A stretch of 64,000 bases of DNA, from positions 6,386,001 through 6,450,000 of the forward strand of contig NC_134026.1 of the NCBI RefSeq assembly GCF_964204645.1, written 5' to 3'. Each line of letters begins with the position of its first letter. Position 1 is the first letter of the stretch. Source of the stretch: Tubulanus polymorphus. Taxonomy: Eukaryota > Nemertea > Palaeonemertea > Tubulaniformes > Tubulanidae. The position numbers and the translations under genes are program-made. Positions 27,241 through 39,370 of this stretch are shown here, one piece after another. The notes beneath the pieces are model-generated. The model was not told the DNA's origin. It searched no databases and was given only the letters and a program-made list of their open reading frames with translations.

Positions 27241-27540
27241 ATACGCGCTATTGAATACGTCACCGGCTGACCACGGTGTACACAAGCATAGGCCATTCAT
27301 CTCAGCTCTCTCACACTGTGAACATGCTACCGTGGATTCTCCTCCTGGCGATCTTCGCTGCGCTCCCGCTCCTGCTCCGGTTCCTGCTTCCTGAGGAACG
27401 ACGTCTTTATGTTTTATGTGTTACTGTTCGTCTCTGTGCTGTCCTGTACTGTTCCGTGTTTATTAATCCGTTTTATTTTTCAGGTTTTAACGCATTTTAT
27501 TTTTCAGGGCTGATTTCTCTGTCGAATTTCAATGTTTTCT

Positions 27541-28232
27541 GGAACAAAACTAACGTCCGAAAGCGTCAGCTCTCCGTCGCCGGTCACGTGTCGAGGATGT
27601 CAGACAAAGAGCCGGTCAGGAAATGGCTGCCCTCTACACGCCCTCACACGGAACACGGAAACCAGAATGACGAGGCCTCACTCTCCCCACCTATCTACAG
27701 AGTGTGCTGGGTGATGTCAATGACGGGCAAGTCGGTCCGAATGCACTGGTTAAAAATGGAGTGGTAAAGCTGGACTGTCTACTAGTATTCATTGATTCCT
27801 TTTCAGGAATTGCTTCGGGCAAAGATTTAGTCTTGTCTTCCTTTGCGTTCTAGCATTCATTGATTCCTTTTAAGGGATTGCTTCGGGCAGGGATTAATTT
27901 CCCTGACTTCCTTTGAGTGTTAGTATTCATTGATTCCCTGTGGGTTGCTTCGGGCATGGATTAAGTCTTGTCTTCCTTTGAGTGCTAGTGTGGGCAATCC
28001 AGTTGCGCTGCCCTATTTTTGGCTTGGGCAATTTGATAGGTTTGTCAGTTACTGACGTCACCCGGCACACTCTGTCGGTAAATGGTGAAAGTAAGGCGTC
28101 GTCATCCTGGTTTTCGTGTTCTGTGTGAGGGCGTGTAGAGGGCAGTATATTCCTGGCTGGCTCTTTGTCTGGTGTTCTCGGCACGTGACCGGCGACGGAG
28201 AGCTGAAAAGCTTTCGGACATTAGTTTTGTTC
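27541..28232. mobile_element. Inverted pair of decayed retroelement-like fragments
   Basis: The segment 27541-27770 (plus) recurs inverted at about 28000-28232. Both encode, in one frame, the wording DKEP(V/A)R..LPSTRPHTEH.NQ with shared flanks NKTNVRK and VC.V.S.T.K. The plus copy also reads RQLSVAGHVSRMSDKEP, reminiscent of the R-x-GH-V-x-R-M segment near the C terminus of LINE reverse transcriptases. Both are interrupted and lack a catalytic domain. The LINE assignment rests on that short motif only. Between the arms lies the 68-bp tandem repeat listed separately. Confidence 0.45.
27786..27990. repeat. Three tandem copies of about 68 bp
   Basis: tattcattgattcc starts near 27786, 27854 and 27923, each followed by ttgcttcgggca and ct(t/g)ccttt. 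It lies between the two inverted retroelement-like arms. Confidence 0.75.
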
Positions 28233-28664
28233 TTTAGCAAGGAGTATTTTTATCTGGAACTGCGGATTGTGTTTTTATGTTTAAATATTGTAATAAATAT
28301 TTTGCCAGGTCATTTGTAGCTAAGAAAACATATTTGTAGATTTTTCCTATGTCCATTAATGGATCTCACCCTTAGTCTTTGTCACTTTTACCCGGATACC
28401 GTTTTGGCAGCTCAAGTAGGCTGTCTTGTTTATTGAGTATTTTGTCTACCTAGCGAACTGGCACTATTTTTGAATAAGTGATGTAATAGCAATATAAACA
28501 ATTCTCAACTCACCTGCCCTCGCAACTAGTTTAGCTCTCATCAGGTAATTAGTGTCTTAATATGTCATTAAGATTTGGATGAACCAATCGCTAGAAGTTT
28601 TGGTCACTAATTTCTTGATGGGAGTGTCTTAATCAACTTGGTTTTTGGCAGCACAGATTTGATC

Positions 28665-29138
28665 ACTCTGTGCCTGCTATCCAACTGATTAAGACGTAAA
28701 ATAAACTGGTATTAACACATAAATTCAATCGTTTGAATTTTCAGGTGAGTTACATCCATTTTTCATAGTTAAATCTTATATATGTTTTGGCATAAATGTG
28801 TACCTAGGCTTAGCTGAGAAATCAGACCTTTATGTAACACGTACATTTGGTACTGAGAGTCAATTTTTATAGATTAGGTATTTAATCTAAAATGACGGCT
28901 AATGATTATTTGTTTGTAGAAATAGGCCTTTGTATTAAGTATGTAGTTAAAGAAAAGTCATTGTAGGACAATCTCAGTTACGATCTGATGAAGTATGAGT
29001 AATCAAGTAGTATAATATTCGATTCTATTCTGTGTATACTGTAACTAATTATCATAAGACTCTGTGCCTGCTATCCAACTGATTAAGACGTAAAATAAAC
29101 TGGTATTAACACATAAATTCAATCGTTTGAATTTTCAG
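28665..29138. repeat. Two identical 80-bp direct repeats, 394 bp apart
   Basis: Copies at 28665-28744 and 29059-29138 begin actctgtgcctgctatccaa and end cgtttgaattttcag. I saw no difference between them. The surrounding sequence diverges at once on both sides. Confidence 0.85.
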
Positions 29139-31980
29139 TTTTGTAAAATTGGCAACGCGCAAAAAGTCCGTTGCTAAAGTTCCGTACCAGGTTTTCATCG
29201 CTCTTCTCTTTTTTTTTCATTTCAGGACTCCCAAGATGAAGAAGAAGATGCTGAAGGTGACTGCAACGAAGACGATGCCAAAAAAGGAACACTGAACTCG
29301 GCAATATTGAAAGTTAAGTTGATACACATGTAAATTACGATGTTTGATACAGAAAGGATTGTGTAACTACAGAATATCATTCTTTTGCTCATTTCAGTTA
29401 AACCTAATCTGGAAAGGCTTGATACAACCTAAAATCTACCCACCAGAAGTGCCCACAAAAGACTCCACCTTGAATAAACCAACCACCGAAAGACCTGCCG
29501 CAACTGAACCTGGCAGTCTTGACCTTATTCTGCATAAGCAACAGGAATGCATACATACTGGGACATAAAGCTAAGTTGATTTTTCATACCTGGAGCAAAT
29601 TGCATAGGCACTGGAGAGGATAGAGACGCTGGTCAAGCTCGGCATCTCCGCACTACTTTATTGAGGCTCTGTGGCCGGTATATTGTTGATAGTAAAATGA
29701 AATATAACTAGAGCAATGATTGCTTATTTACACTATTAGACGAAATCAATGAGTGAGGTCCCTTATAAATATAGGCCTACTTTGGCCGATAATTAAAATG
29801 AAGATTGGTCAGTTATTAATTCAGATTTTTTCAAGTATGTACAATTAAGGTAAATTCAATATCTTATGTGACATTTGAAATTTTTCGAATGTACCGTAGA
29901 TATTTCAGGCCTCATATGACTATTGTTTAACTGACAATCAAGATATAGAGATAGGACAATTTACTAATTAACCAATCGCTTAGATATTAGCAATCATTCA
30001 ATATCTTAAAATGTTTCACGAGAAATTCTTCTGGTGTAGATATTTTAGGGCCCCGTATACATTGAGGCTGGCTTTACTTGTAAAGATATATATCAATTAA
30101 ACTTTATCGTCGGTTAATAGATTTTTTTTACAAATAGTATATTGATACATTTATTCATATCTATTATTTATATTTACATTATAACATTCAGGCACTTTAC
30201 AGTATATATTATGTGCTGCTTTACCCATTGCATTAATGGATTTCTCAGCGGAAAGATATATAAAATAGTGTATAGGGCTAGATCTGGTGTAATATGGGGA
30301 AAACTATGGACTGTGGATCATTTAGAAACTATGATTACGTCTCAGCACTTTGACAAATCTAGAATGAAACAAAGCTTAAATTGATTCAAATCATTCCCCA
30401 GAGCCATACTAAATGCCTTGTTTTGCGTTATAATTATCATATATATAGCTAGGACAAATTGCTCATTAACAAATGGCTTAGATATCCACAATTAAGATTC
30501 CACAATCAATATTTCATGTAAGATCAAAAACTATACGTAATACAGGTCCATTATATAAATGTCGTTAAACTGACAATTTAAATATAGCTGATATATGTAT
30601 GAGCACATCTGAATCAGTCTCATCGACTGATCAGTACTTGCATCTCAAACTGCCGGACTTACGGCGACTCTTCAATATTGCCAAAATTTACCGAAACCTA
30701 ACTGATTCAAATAATATCTAAAAGCATTACTGTGTGTCAAGTGATGCATAATACATATAGTTTAACTGACAATTAGAATATAGCTTGAATTACTCATTAC
30801 GTATTACCAATTAGATATCTACAATTAAGGTAAATTCAATTGTTATGTGAAAATATTTTTAATTCAGGTCCATGGACATTTAAAGCTGATACATGTGTAT
30901 CTGAGCACATTTATTTATCTGTATCTAAATTGAACCTATTGTGTCTTCATACAGCTGTATTAGATTTGATACATATTGCCAAAATCATTAAACGCAGATT
31001 TACTTCCGATCGAAGGGAGATAAAACAAATCTGTGCAAAATACATTCCTGAATTTGGAAGGGGGAATATTTCAATTTCACTGTGTATGTCAGATTGAGAG
31101 CCTTATTCTGACAGGATATCCTAACCTTAAGTCTTATTCCTCTTGCTAATAGCTCTCTTTTACTAACCCCTCTCCTTCAATCTATATTCCAGCATCATGA
31201 CTCGCACCGCACCAGGGAGGTCCAGTCATAACAAGGTCTTTCTGTCCTTACACACAGTGAAAGGGAAATAAAGATTACGGAAAATAGCAATTCAACTAAG
31301 GGAATTTCTAATTTACCACTAAAAATGTGCTTTTATCTGAAGTTGAATTCAAATAGTGATGAATTCAACTGACAATTAAAATGAAGCTAGTATGATTACT
31401 AATTAACGGATTGCGTTAGATGTCTAGAAGATTAATTAAGATCAATTCAATATAATGAATATAAGCGAAAATTATTCAAAAAATAGCGTAGTGGATGAGA
31501 CGACTGTATCGTGCAGTGTCGTGTCGTGTCTAACTGGGCCACATGTGTGTGGGATCTGTTGAATCAGTTAGGTTTTAGGGAATTCTGGGTTCGTCAAACT
31601 AGATATCGAAAGCTCTGATGCAAAATTAGCAGTTTGAAATAGTGATCAATCCAAATTTGTACCGGATCTGAAATTCTTCTCGTGTAGAAATTTCAAGCCC
31701 CGTATAACATATTGTCCGAGATGATTTAAATCATAGAGGACATTAGTTGACTGATTAGGTATGTACGATGAAGATTAATTCAGTATCTTCATCAAAGTGC
31801 TCAAATCCAAACCATAGGGGTTGATAAGACAATTGTATAATTTAATATTGGTTGATATCAAAAGAATACAGGACGTGTAACTCTGGCTCTTGTGCGAAGG
31901 ATTTTGAATCTTTAAAAAGACTTTGCTGAATTCTGGATTTATCAAGGTGTGGGAATGATTCAAAGTTTATTATGTCTAAA
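29139..31980. other. Gene-poor stretch with degenerate repeats
   Basis: Recurring wording such as actgacaatta.aatatagct, then ttagatat(c/t)(t/c)acaattaa, then aattcaatat appears near 29930, 30450, 30765, 31365 and 31745. This suggests old diverged tandem or dispersed copies. A pair of possible exons ending ttcatttcag (29225 and 29398) gives short acidic or proline-rich frames but no recognisable protein, so I do not call a gene. Confidence 0.4.
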
Positions 31981-31995
31981 TCTCGATGAATTGAA

Positions 31996-32412
31996 ATAGG
32001 CAGATAAAAAGTTTACCTTGTTATATAGATATCCAAAATCATGCTGTATTAAAATAGGCAGAAAAAAAGTTAACCTTGTAATTTAGATATCCATAATCTA
32101 GATGTTTTGAAATAGGCAGAAAAAAAGTTAACCTTGTAATATAGATATCCAAAATCTAGATGTTTTGAAATAAGCAGAAAAAAAGTTAACCTTGTAATAT
32201 AGATATCCAAAATCTAGATGTATTCAAATAGGCAGAACAAAAGTTAACCTTGTAATATAGATATCCAAAATCTTGATGTAATAAATCAGGCAGGAAAAAA
32301 AAATTAACCTTGTAATATAGATATCCAAAATCTAGATGTTCTGAAATAGGCAGAAAAAAAGTTAACCTTGTAATATAGATATCCAAAATCTCGATGTAAT
32401 AAATTAGGCAGA
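31996..32412. repeat. Minisatellite, about 60-bp units (array A)
   Basis: Seven imperfect copies of aaataggcagaaaaaaagtt followed by aaccttgtaatatagatatc and caaaatct.gatgt. Spacing is 59-61 bp. The same monomer forms array B at 33605-34016. Confidence 0.9.
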
Positions 32413-33604
32413 AACAAGAAAATTAATTTTAGAAAATTATTTGACGCCTGCGAAAAAAATGTAGAATTTCTGGGCTAAGCTAATGTGGAATTGTAAATTT
32501 GAAATCGAAGTTTTAATAAATTTGGGGAATGATGAGATTTGGCGATTGGGTAGATGATACAGCTCTTCGACTCTAGTAGTGGTTTAAATTTTTTTATTGA
32601 AAATTCTCAATAATTGATTGCGAACTTGCGACCGACTTCATTTACTTATGCCTCTAAGCTGGTCTGCAACTTCATTGCCTCCATGGTTGAAGAACGAGCT
32701 CTTCTGATGTCTGCTTCATCATGACTTCGAGCATATCGTGTGGCCTAGCCAGCCAGCCGGCCCGGTCCCCGGGCCCGGGCGACGGGTTTGGCTGTCACTC
32801 GATATCCTAGAGTCTTGAGTCTGGGTGGGTTGAAGTAGACATTGTCATTTAAAATAACATGCTTATGTTGTTCTGTATGAATTACCCGTGTGTCATGTAT
32901 GTTGTATTGATTTATTTTAAAATTTGTATTTATTGAATTTGGGAATTTTATCCCGGAATTTCAATGTAATACGGATCAATAAAGAATTGAATTGAATTGT
33001 CACCTAATACACATGCCATCAGAGGACGCGGAGCCGTATATGACAGCTATGCTATTATAAATTGCTAATCTCACGAAACCTGCATACTCCTAATATCAAA
33101 CATATTTTCTAAAACGTTTGAATATTGAAATTATGTGTTTACACATTTTCATTTTGACCGCTTGTAGCCGCTGATGAAATTCACGCCGGCCCTACACACA
33201 TCGTAGATAGCTTCGTCATTCCACCGGCATGCCCACGTCAGGATCTGACTTTTATATCAGACTTCGAAATCGTGTATACATCCGCAATTTAACCGAATAA
33301 TCCGATTTACTTATCATTTCTATTTATGCCTGCAGCTTCTGATATAATCATACATCCTTTACTATTACAATACGTCTTCTAATGATATTCAATGCAATAT
33401 AACATTTCTACGTTCAAATATAGGTCATTATATAATCACAGGAAGCCATTCTACATCTATGTCAATAATATTTTGCCAGATAGCTGGTTTGTGTACACAT
33501 AGACCTGTGACGTTTTGCACATCGATTTACGGCTGTCGTTTGTAAAATGACGCTGAATGGTTAACATTGTTTAGGTTTCATAATGGTAACGTTTTATAAG
33601 GCGT
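32413..33604. other. 1.2 kb segment between two arrays of the same minisatellite
   Basis: Holds a GC-rich self-complementary patch near 32757-32800 (ccggtccccgggcccgggcg) and, near 32978-33000, an aataaagaattgaattgaat tail typical of a retroposon 3' end. No coding frame is supported. Confidence 0.5.
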
Positions 33605-34016
33605 CAAAAAAAGTTAACCTTGTAATATAGATATCCAAAATCTCGATTTATTAAGATAGACAGAAAAAAAAATTAACCTTGTTATATAGTATCCAAAATC
33701 TCGATGTAATAGAATAGGCAGAAAAAAAATTGACCTTGTAATATAGATATCCAAAATCGAGATGTATAAAAATAGGCAGAAAAAAAAGTTTACCTTGTTA
33801 TATAGATATCCAAAATCTAGATGTATAGAAATTGGTAGAAAAAAAAATTAACCTTGTAATATAGATATCCGAAATCTCGAATTTTTGAAATATGCAGAAA
33901 AAAAGTTAACCTTGTAATATAGATATCCAAAATCTTGATGTATTGAAATAGGCAGAAAAAAAAATTAACCTTGTAATATAGATATCCAAAATCTCGATAT
34001 TAAAATAGGCAGAGAA
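33605..34016. repeat. Minisatellite, about 60-bp units (array B)
   Basis: Seven copies of the same unit as array A (gttaaccttgtaatatagat, atccaaaatct), with comparable divergence and the same orientation. Confidence 0.9.
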
Positions 34017-34633
34017 ATTTCCAATTATGTGCTTGGATTTAAAGAAAAAAAATTCTGTAAACTCGACCGCCGATCACACAACTATATCTGTACTTCGATT
34101 TCCGATTAAAAAAAAAACGCCTGTTTCGCTCGAGGCAGGTGTGGTAGGATTGTAAGGGAAACCAACTCAAACAAGAGCTTGAGGTCGACAAATCATCAGA
34201 AATCTGCCGATTAGAGAACAGCGCACAGAAGGGGCCGATTCGAATGAAACTCAAGACCAACCAACTTCGCCGATAATGAACACAGTAATCATAGAAGGTA
34301 CAACTTGAATTGAACTCATCAAATACCACGGACGAGTCCAACGAATTTAACTCATGAACCAACGAAGACAATCCTAGCCGATACTCAGCGATCTTGAAGG
34401 TCAGTTGATTCACATGGAAATTATTATGATTAATGTTATATGAAATATTGTCTCAATACAGGATATTTTCTTTAACTCTTTTCAGCTGAATCAAATCTAT
34501 GAGAAAAAGCCCATACTAAGATCAACTAACCATCTAGAATCTACTGATTAAAACAGTCAGCAGAATGAATCCAACTTGAATTTAACTGCAGCATCTGTTT
34601 ATCGCTCAATGATGGATTTCTTCTACAATTGGT

Positions 34634-35092
34634 TGAGCAGAGACATTGCGTGTCTTATTACAATTATTCAGGAGCAGCAGAGACAATGTGTATATTATGA
34701 ACACTTATTCAGGAGCAGCAGCGACATTGCGTATCTTATAAACACTTATTCAGGAGCAGCAGAGACAATGCGTATCTTATAAACACTTATTCAGGAGCAG
34801 CACAGACAATACGTATATTATGAACACTTATTCAGGAGCAGCAGAGACTTGCGTATCTTATAAACACTTATTCAGGAGCAGCGCAGACAATGCGTATATT
34901 ATGAACACTAATTCAGCAGCAGCAGAGACAATGCGTGTCTTATAAACACTTATTCAGGAACAGCAGAGACAATGCGTATCTTATAAACACTTATTCAGGA
35001 GCAGCACAGAAAATGCGTATATTATGAACACTTATTCAGGAGCAGCAGAGACAATGCGTATCTTATAAACACTTATTCAGGAGCAGCAACAA
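34634..35092. repeat. Minisatellite, 41-bp units
   Basis: About eleven copies of aggagcagcagagacaatgc followed by gtatcttataaacacttattc. Starts at 34711, 34752 and 34793 show the exact 41-bp step. Variants alternate tcttataaa and attatgaa. Confidence 0.9.
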
Positions 35093-38000
35093 CAGTAAAA
35101 TATGTGAAGTATTGATTTATTTTACGTATCACCTTTTTACAAATCAGTCTGATGTGTAACATGAGTTCAAAATGATCAAAAGGGAGAGCGTAGTCAGTTA
35201 AACAGTTGCAACTTTTAAACGCAATAAAGGATGTTGGAACGTTATTGGTTTGAACTCCTGAACTTGATTTTGATCGTTTTAATTTTGTTTATAGCTGTTT
35301 TAACTTCTTTCATTGTCATCCATATCATAAGGTTGAGTGGCTTTCATACTAATCGGGGTGTTTTATAATAAACTATTATTTAGGTGCAGCAGTGAATTTG
35401 TAGTACTTTTGAGTGAGCCCATAATTTCACCGATAAAAAATTCCTGATGATGTAGATTGTAATAAATAGTACAAAATACATAGAACATGATTAAGAAAAA
35501 TACATAAAAAACAATTAAAAGAATACATAACAAAAAAACAAATTAAATTATAATAAAAATAAACAAAACCAACAAACAATTAGTAAAAACTCTATATAGG
35601 GCCTTCATCATCAGGCATTTTTTCTAATCAACTTAATCCAATTATTAAAGGTTCTTCTTTCAAAGAACAACCTTCTCCGTGTTTCCCAACCTCTTGAGAT
35701 CCTTTCTGTTGTTGTTTTAAGCATTCTATCGGCTCAGTAATAAACAAAACAAATAACCATAAACCTTAACTAAATCAAACACGCTAAAGAATATCTGTTT
35801 CGACAGAATGCTTCAAATAACTGATGAAAGATCATGCGTCCATTTACCTATATATCACACCCTATCAATGCTGTTACTGTTAACTGTTTTAGGGATAATA
35901 TCTGGGAGATACATTTTACTCTTTTTAAGAAAGAATTTTAAACAGCTATAAACGTGATTAGTTATCGATAGTAAAATTATTGTCATGTTTTCCCTGAAAT
36001 AACGTTGTATTAAATGAGCGAACTGATAATGTTTTAAAATCTCGGGCAAAGTTAGATAAGTCTAGTTATCTTGTAAAACTAGTTTCTTGGAAAATAATTT
36101 TAATTTTAATGAAAATAAAGATTGATTAGCTAATCTCAAGCTTTCCAGAGTTAATCTTTAGGTTTTATCTCTGATTTTAATGCTTTTATGTTGAACTGTT
36201 TTTTTTTTTCAAATACAGTTCACCCATTGGTTAACGAAGAACTGATAATTCCTCGAATACAAAGCAAAGTTTGCAAATTTCAGTTTTCTTGTAAAAATAA
36301 TGTTAATGAAATGAAATTAGAGATTGATTATTTGAATGAATTTGTGGTTTTATGTCCAGCTTTAATGTTTATATGCTGGAGATATGTTTTGCAGTTTTTT
36401 GTATAAACAGAAATCTTTCTTACATTGTCATTTGCTGAATAGTTGATATGATAGAATGCTTCATATTTCATGAAATAATCAAGTATCACTTATGCCCGGT
36501 GACATCATGAAATGTCAAATTAATAGTCTTAGACATTCAGACTAGTCCCAATTGTCGGTGTTTTATGGATCAAATTACATAACATTTTATTACAATTTTT
36601 TGTGTAATTTTGTTATTTTCCTATTGATTCAAATTGTATGAATCTTGACAGTTGCAGTGGAAATTTGAATAAAAACCTTGAAATATCTTGCATGATATGT
36701 GATATTAAAAGCTAGTAATTTTATTACTGAATAATCTTAGTCATTATTATAAGGCTAAAAATGATGCCTTGTTTTTCCTGATCGGTCGGGTCATTTCATA
36801 AATCAATGAAATTTGTAATCAGTTAATTTCAATCTGCCGGGTCAAATTTCAAAGAGTAAAAATGTAAATCAGATTGATTCATTAAATCTGATTAAATTAA
36901 TTAATTATTAATTAATATAATTATTATATATATTATTATTTAATTATTATTATTAATTAATTAATTATTTAATTTAATTTTAATTTGGCCAGGTTTATCT
37001 CTGGTTTTAGTGCGGGGAGCCATGGACTCGAGAGTCCATGGTTGTGGACCATAGACGTTTCTGTTTTAGAGTCTATGGTTGGATCATGGATGTATAAACT
37101 CTAGTTTATAAGTTTATACGTCCGTTTTTGAAATACAGTCCACGTGTTTGAGGAGCTTACGTTATAATTCCTCGAGCACAAACCTGGCATTTTGTAAAAT
37201 TGCTGTACACTGTATGAGAATAAATATGATTGAAATTCTTTATCTGTTGAGCTACTCTGAACTTGTTAGTTCACCAGTCAGTGGTTTTTGTTATCTTGCA
37301 ATCCACCTCTTTTTTCAACCCAATATTCCCACCAACATTGTGCGGAGACGAGGATATCCGGAAAACATGATAATTGAATATTGGCAATACAGCTTACCAC
37401 TTCCACCCGGACACACTAACACTTGTTGACCGGTTAGAAGCGAGTGTTGAGCTGCCGAAGAGTAATCACGAAATTAGCAATCATTTTGATTGTCACTATA
37501 GCCATCAGGGGCGAATCCAGACTGTATTGCCCAATACATTGTTTGTACGGTCTAAAATTTAAGTGCCCTTCGGCAATATTTTGCTTATTCATCGCTTATT
37601 CGATGAGACGCCATTTTAACCCGGAAGTATCTCGTTTTTATATAAGCAAATCGCTTTGGATTTACAAATCCACCTGTCTCGCTGATTTGATAAATCGATT
37701 TGCAGTTGGATATACGCGTGGATTAGTAACCAGTGCTGGGAGACTTGATTCTTTTCCGCCATCTTTACTCTCCATGTAAATCTACTCAAATCAGTTTGAC
37801 AAATCAAGCAAATCGCCCCACTAGCAATTTGCTTGATTTATCAAATCGATTTGAGTAATCATTTTAATAAATGCATTGATTAGCTGAATCGATTTGATAA
37901 ATCAAGTAGATAAATGCGCAGAATTTACTTTGGTAAATTGATTTGACAAATCAACATCTAGATAAAAACTGAAGGTATAGACCGGCAACCAGTCTACCGG

Positions 38001-38190
38001 TAACCGATCTAACCAGTAACCAGTCTACATTTATTTTCTCTTGCGGGCGAGGTTCGAATCCCACAATATCTCATTACAACCTATCATATCCAAGGAGCCA
38101 CTGTTGAATTATATTGAATAAACTTATCACGAATTATTCAATGTGTATTTGAAATAAACAAATTATAAAACAATCACTTTTTGCTAATTT
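35093..38190. other. Gene-poor AT-rich spacer with palindromes
   Basis: Includes an AT-only patch (36890-36980), a palindrome cluster (37020-37110) and self-similar aatttgacaaatcaa / ttgatttatcaaatcgattt motifs (37640-37960). A ggttcgaatcc B-box-like site near 38049 stands alone. No coding exon was supported. Confidence 0.45.
37020..37110. repeat. Cluster of three palindromes
   Basis: 37020-37041 is a perfect 22-bp palindrome in two halves, ccatggactcg and agagtccatgg. It is followed by gaccatagac ... gtctatggt (arms at about 37047 and 37070) and tataaactctagtttata (37093-37110). Confidence 0.75.
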
Positions 38191-38197
38191 TCCGACA

Positions 38198-38203
38198 TTT
38201 ATT
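38198..38203 (-). terminator. Polyadenylation signal of TIMM29
   Basis: AATAAA on the minus strand, about 70 bases past the TIMM29 stop codon. Confidence 0.55.
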
Positions 38204-38271
38204 ATACACTATTTTAACACTTTTTTCGCACAGTTTTCAGAAATCTATTTCCCGGCATTATCCGTCGACGG

Positions 38272-39028
38272 TCATTCGTTTGGATTGATATCGAAATCTT
38301 TCATCGTTTCGTGCAACCAAATCCATCGTCCGAATATTCCGACATCGATCACCGAATCTTTATAATCGAGCCATTTACGTTTCAGGGGTTCGCAGCGAGC
38401 CTCGTATAGATCGACGTGCTTCGAGTGATCCGCGTGATAAATCACCGAAGCGACGCCCAAATTGAACCGGCGAATTTTCTCGTGGTCGTACAGTCTAAGA
38501 GCGTTTTGCGCGAATTCGTCCGACTTGGGATTTCGAATCGGTTCGCCGATTAGTAATAACTCGAGTTTGTTGCGGAGTAAACCGTCTCTGAAACTCTGTT
38601 CGTCCGGGTTCGTTTTGATGAGCGTCACGAGTCCCGCGACCCCGGTCAGGTAGCAGGCCGTCTTAAACGGGTTCCCGCGCATGTCGTCTTTACATTCGAT
38701 AGCCACCATTTTGTAATCGTTATACATCGTGTACAGATAATCGTCTAAAAGAAATTTCAGAAAATTTTTAAGCCGACATTTTAGTGTGATCAATAAAACG
38801 AGAAATTTATATTAGAGTTGAATCGAATAAAGTATTGAATTGAATTAGTTACTAAAATCCAGATATCGGTTCCAATTTACGCAAGAATCATTAAATTCAT
38901 TTTAAAGAAATATAGATCGATAACTTACACATCTTCTCAATGCGACCTCCTTTGTATTTTTCGGGTAATTCGAACTTTTTCAGGCGAAATTTGGAAAACA
39001 ATCTCGACGTCCGACTGGAGGCTGCCAT
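38272..39028 (-). CDS. TIMM29: Mitochondrial inner membrane translocase subunit Tim29
   Basis: Two exons, 38929-39028 and 38272-38744, join through a split TAC codon and give 190 residues. The N terminus is basic and short (MAASSRTSRLFSKFRLKKF), compatible with mitochondrial targeting. The middle has a hydrophobic stretch (ACYLTGVAGLVTLI), and the C-terminal part reads YEARCEPLKRKWLDYKDSVI and then DVGIFGRWIWLHETMKDFDI. This follows the human TIMM29 pattern (LYQARC, RVLDVGFVGRWW, DCDIN). In vertebrates Tim29 belongs to the TIM22 complex, which inserts carrier proteins into the inner membrane. The protein stops soon after the DIN motif, whereas human TIMM29 (about 260 residues) continues for dozens more. 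The gene is head to head with the F-box gene. Confidence 0.9.
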
Positions 39029-39370
39029 CTTGGATTATTTTCAGATCGCGCGATTCGTGATCCAAATGTGGCGTTTCAAATTCAATTAAATTTATTGTGG
39101 CCTACCCTATCCCATTCTTTATTGATGATATCTGCATCCTTGTAGAGGTTGTATGATGATAGAATGGTATTTTTTGTTAGAACAATTAACACTGATTCAT
39201 TGTCATTGAAATGAACTGACTGATAGACAGTCTGAGTCAGTCAAGAAGGGTTATTTACAATTTTCGTACTGTCAGTCAGTGTCGTCACTGTCCTGTCAGC
39301 CAGCTGCATCAATCACTATTATCACCAGTCAACCAGCCTGCTGCACAGCTACCAGTCTAGTCTACTTGAA
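39029..39370. promoter_or_regulatory. Bidirectional promoter region, TIMM29 / RRM-F-box-LRR gene
   Basis: Only 342 bp separate the two divergent start codons, so both 5' UTRs and core promoters must share this space unless a distant 5' exon exists. A ggcctaccctatcccattc stretch and repeated cagtcagt motifs are visible, but no defined element was recognised. Confidence 0.6.

Noticed and set aside
27276-27767. 163-residue frame with a hydrophobic N terminus (MLPWILLLAIFAALPLLLRF)
   Set aside because: Its C-terminal part is the retroelement-like arm found inverted at 28000-28232. The hydrophobic start could be chance in a GC-rich patch, so I list only the repeat.
34039-34413. 124-residue minus-strand frame
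   Set aside because: No motif, and it sits between two minisatellites next to low-complexity sequence. I saw no splice partners.
23500-35092. Possible CRISPR arrays
   Set aside because: The repeats are head-to-tail tandem arrays without unique spacers, in a clearly eukaryotic genome.
38040-38075. Possible tRNA gene (ggttcgaatcc B-box match)
   Set aside because: No A box at proper spacing and no cloverleaf by eye. The same applies to the similar site near 63636.
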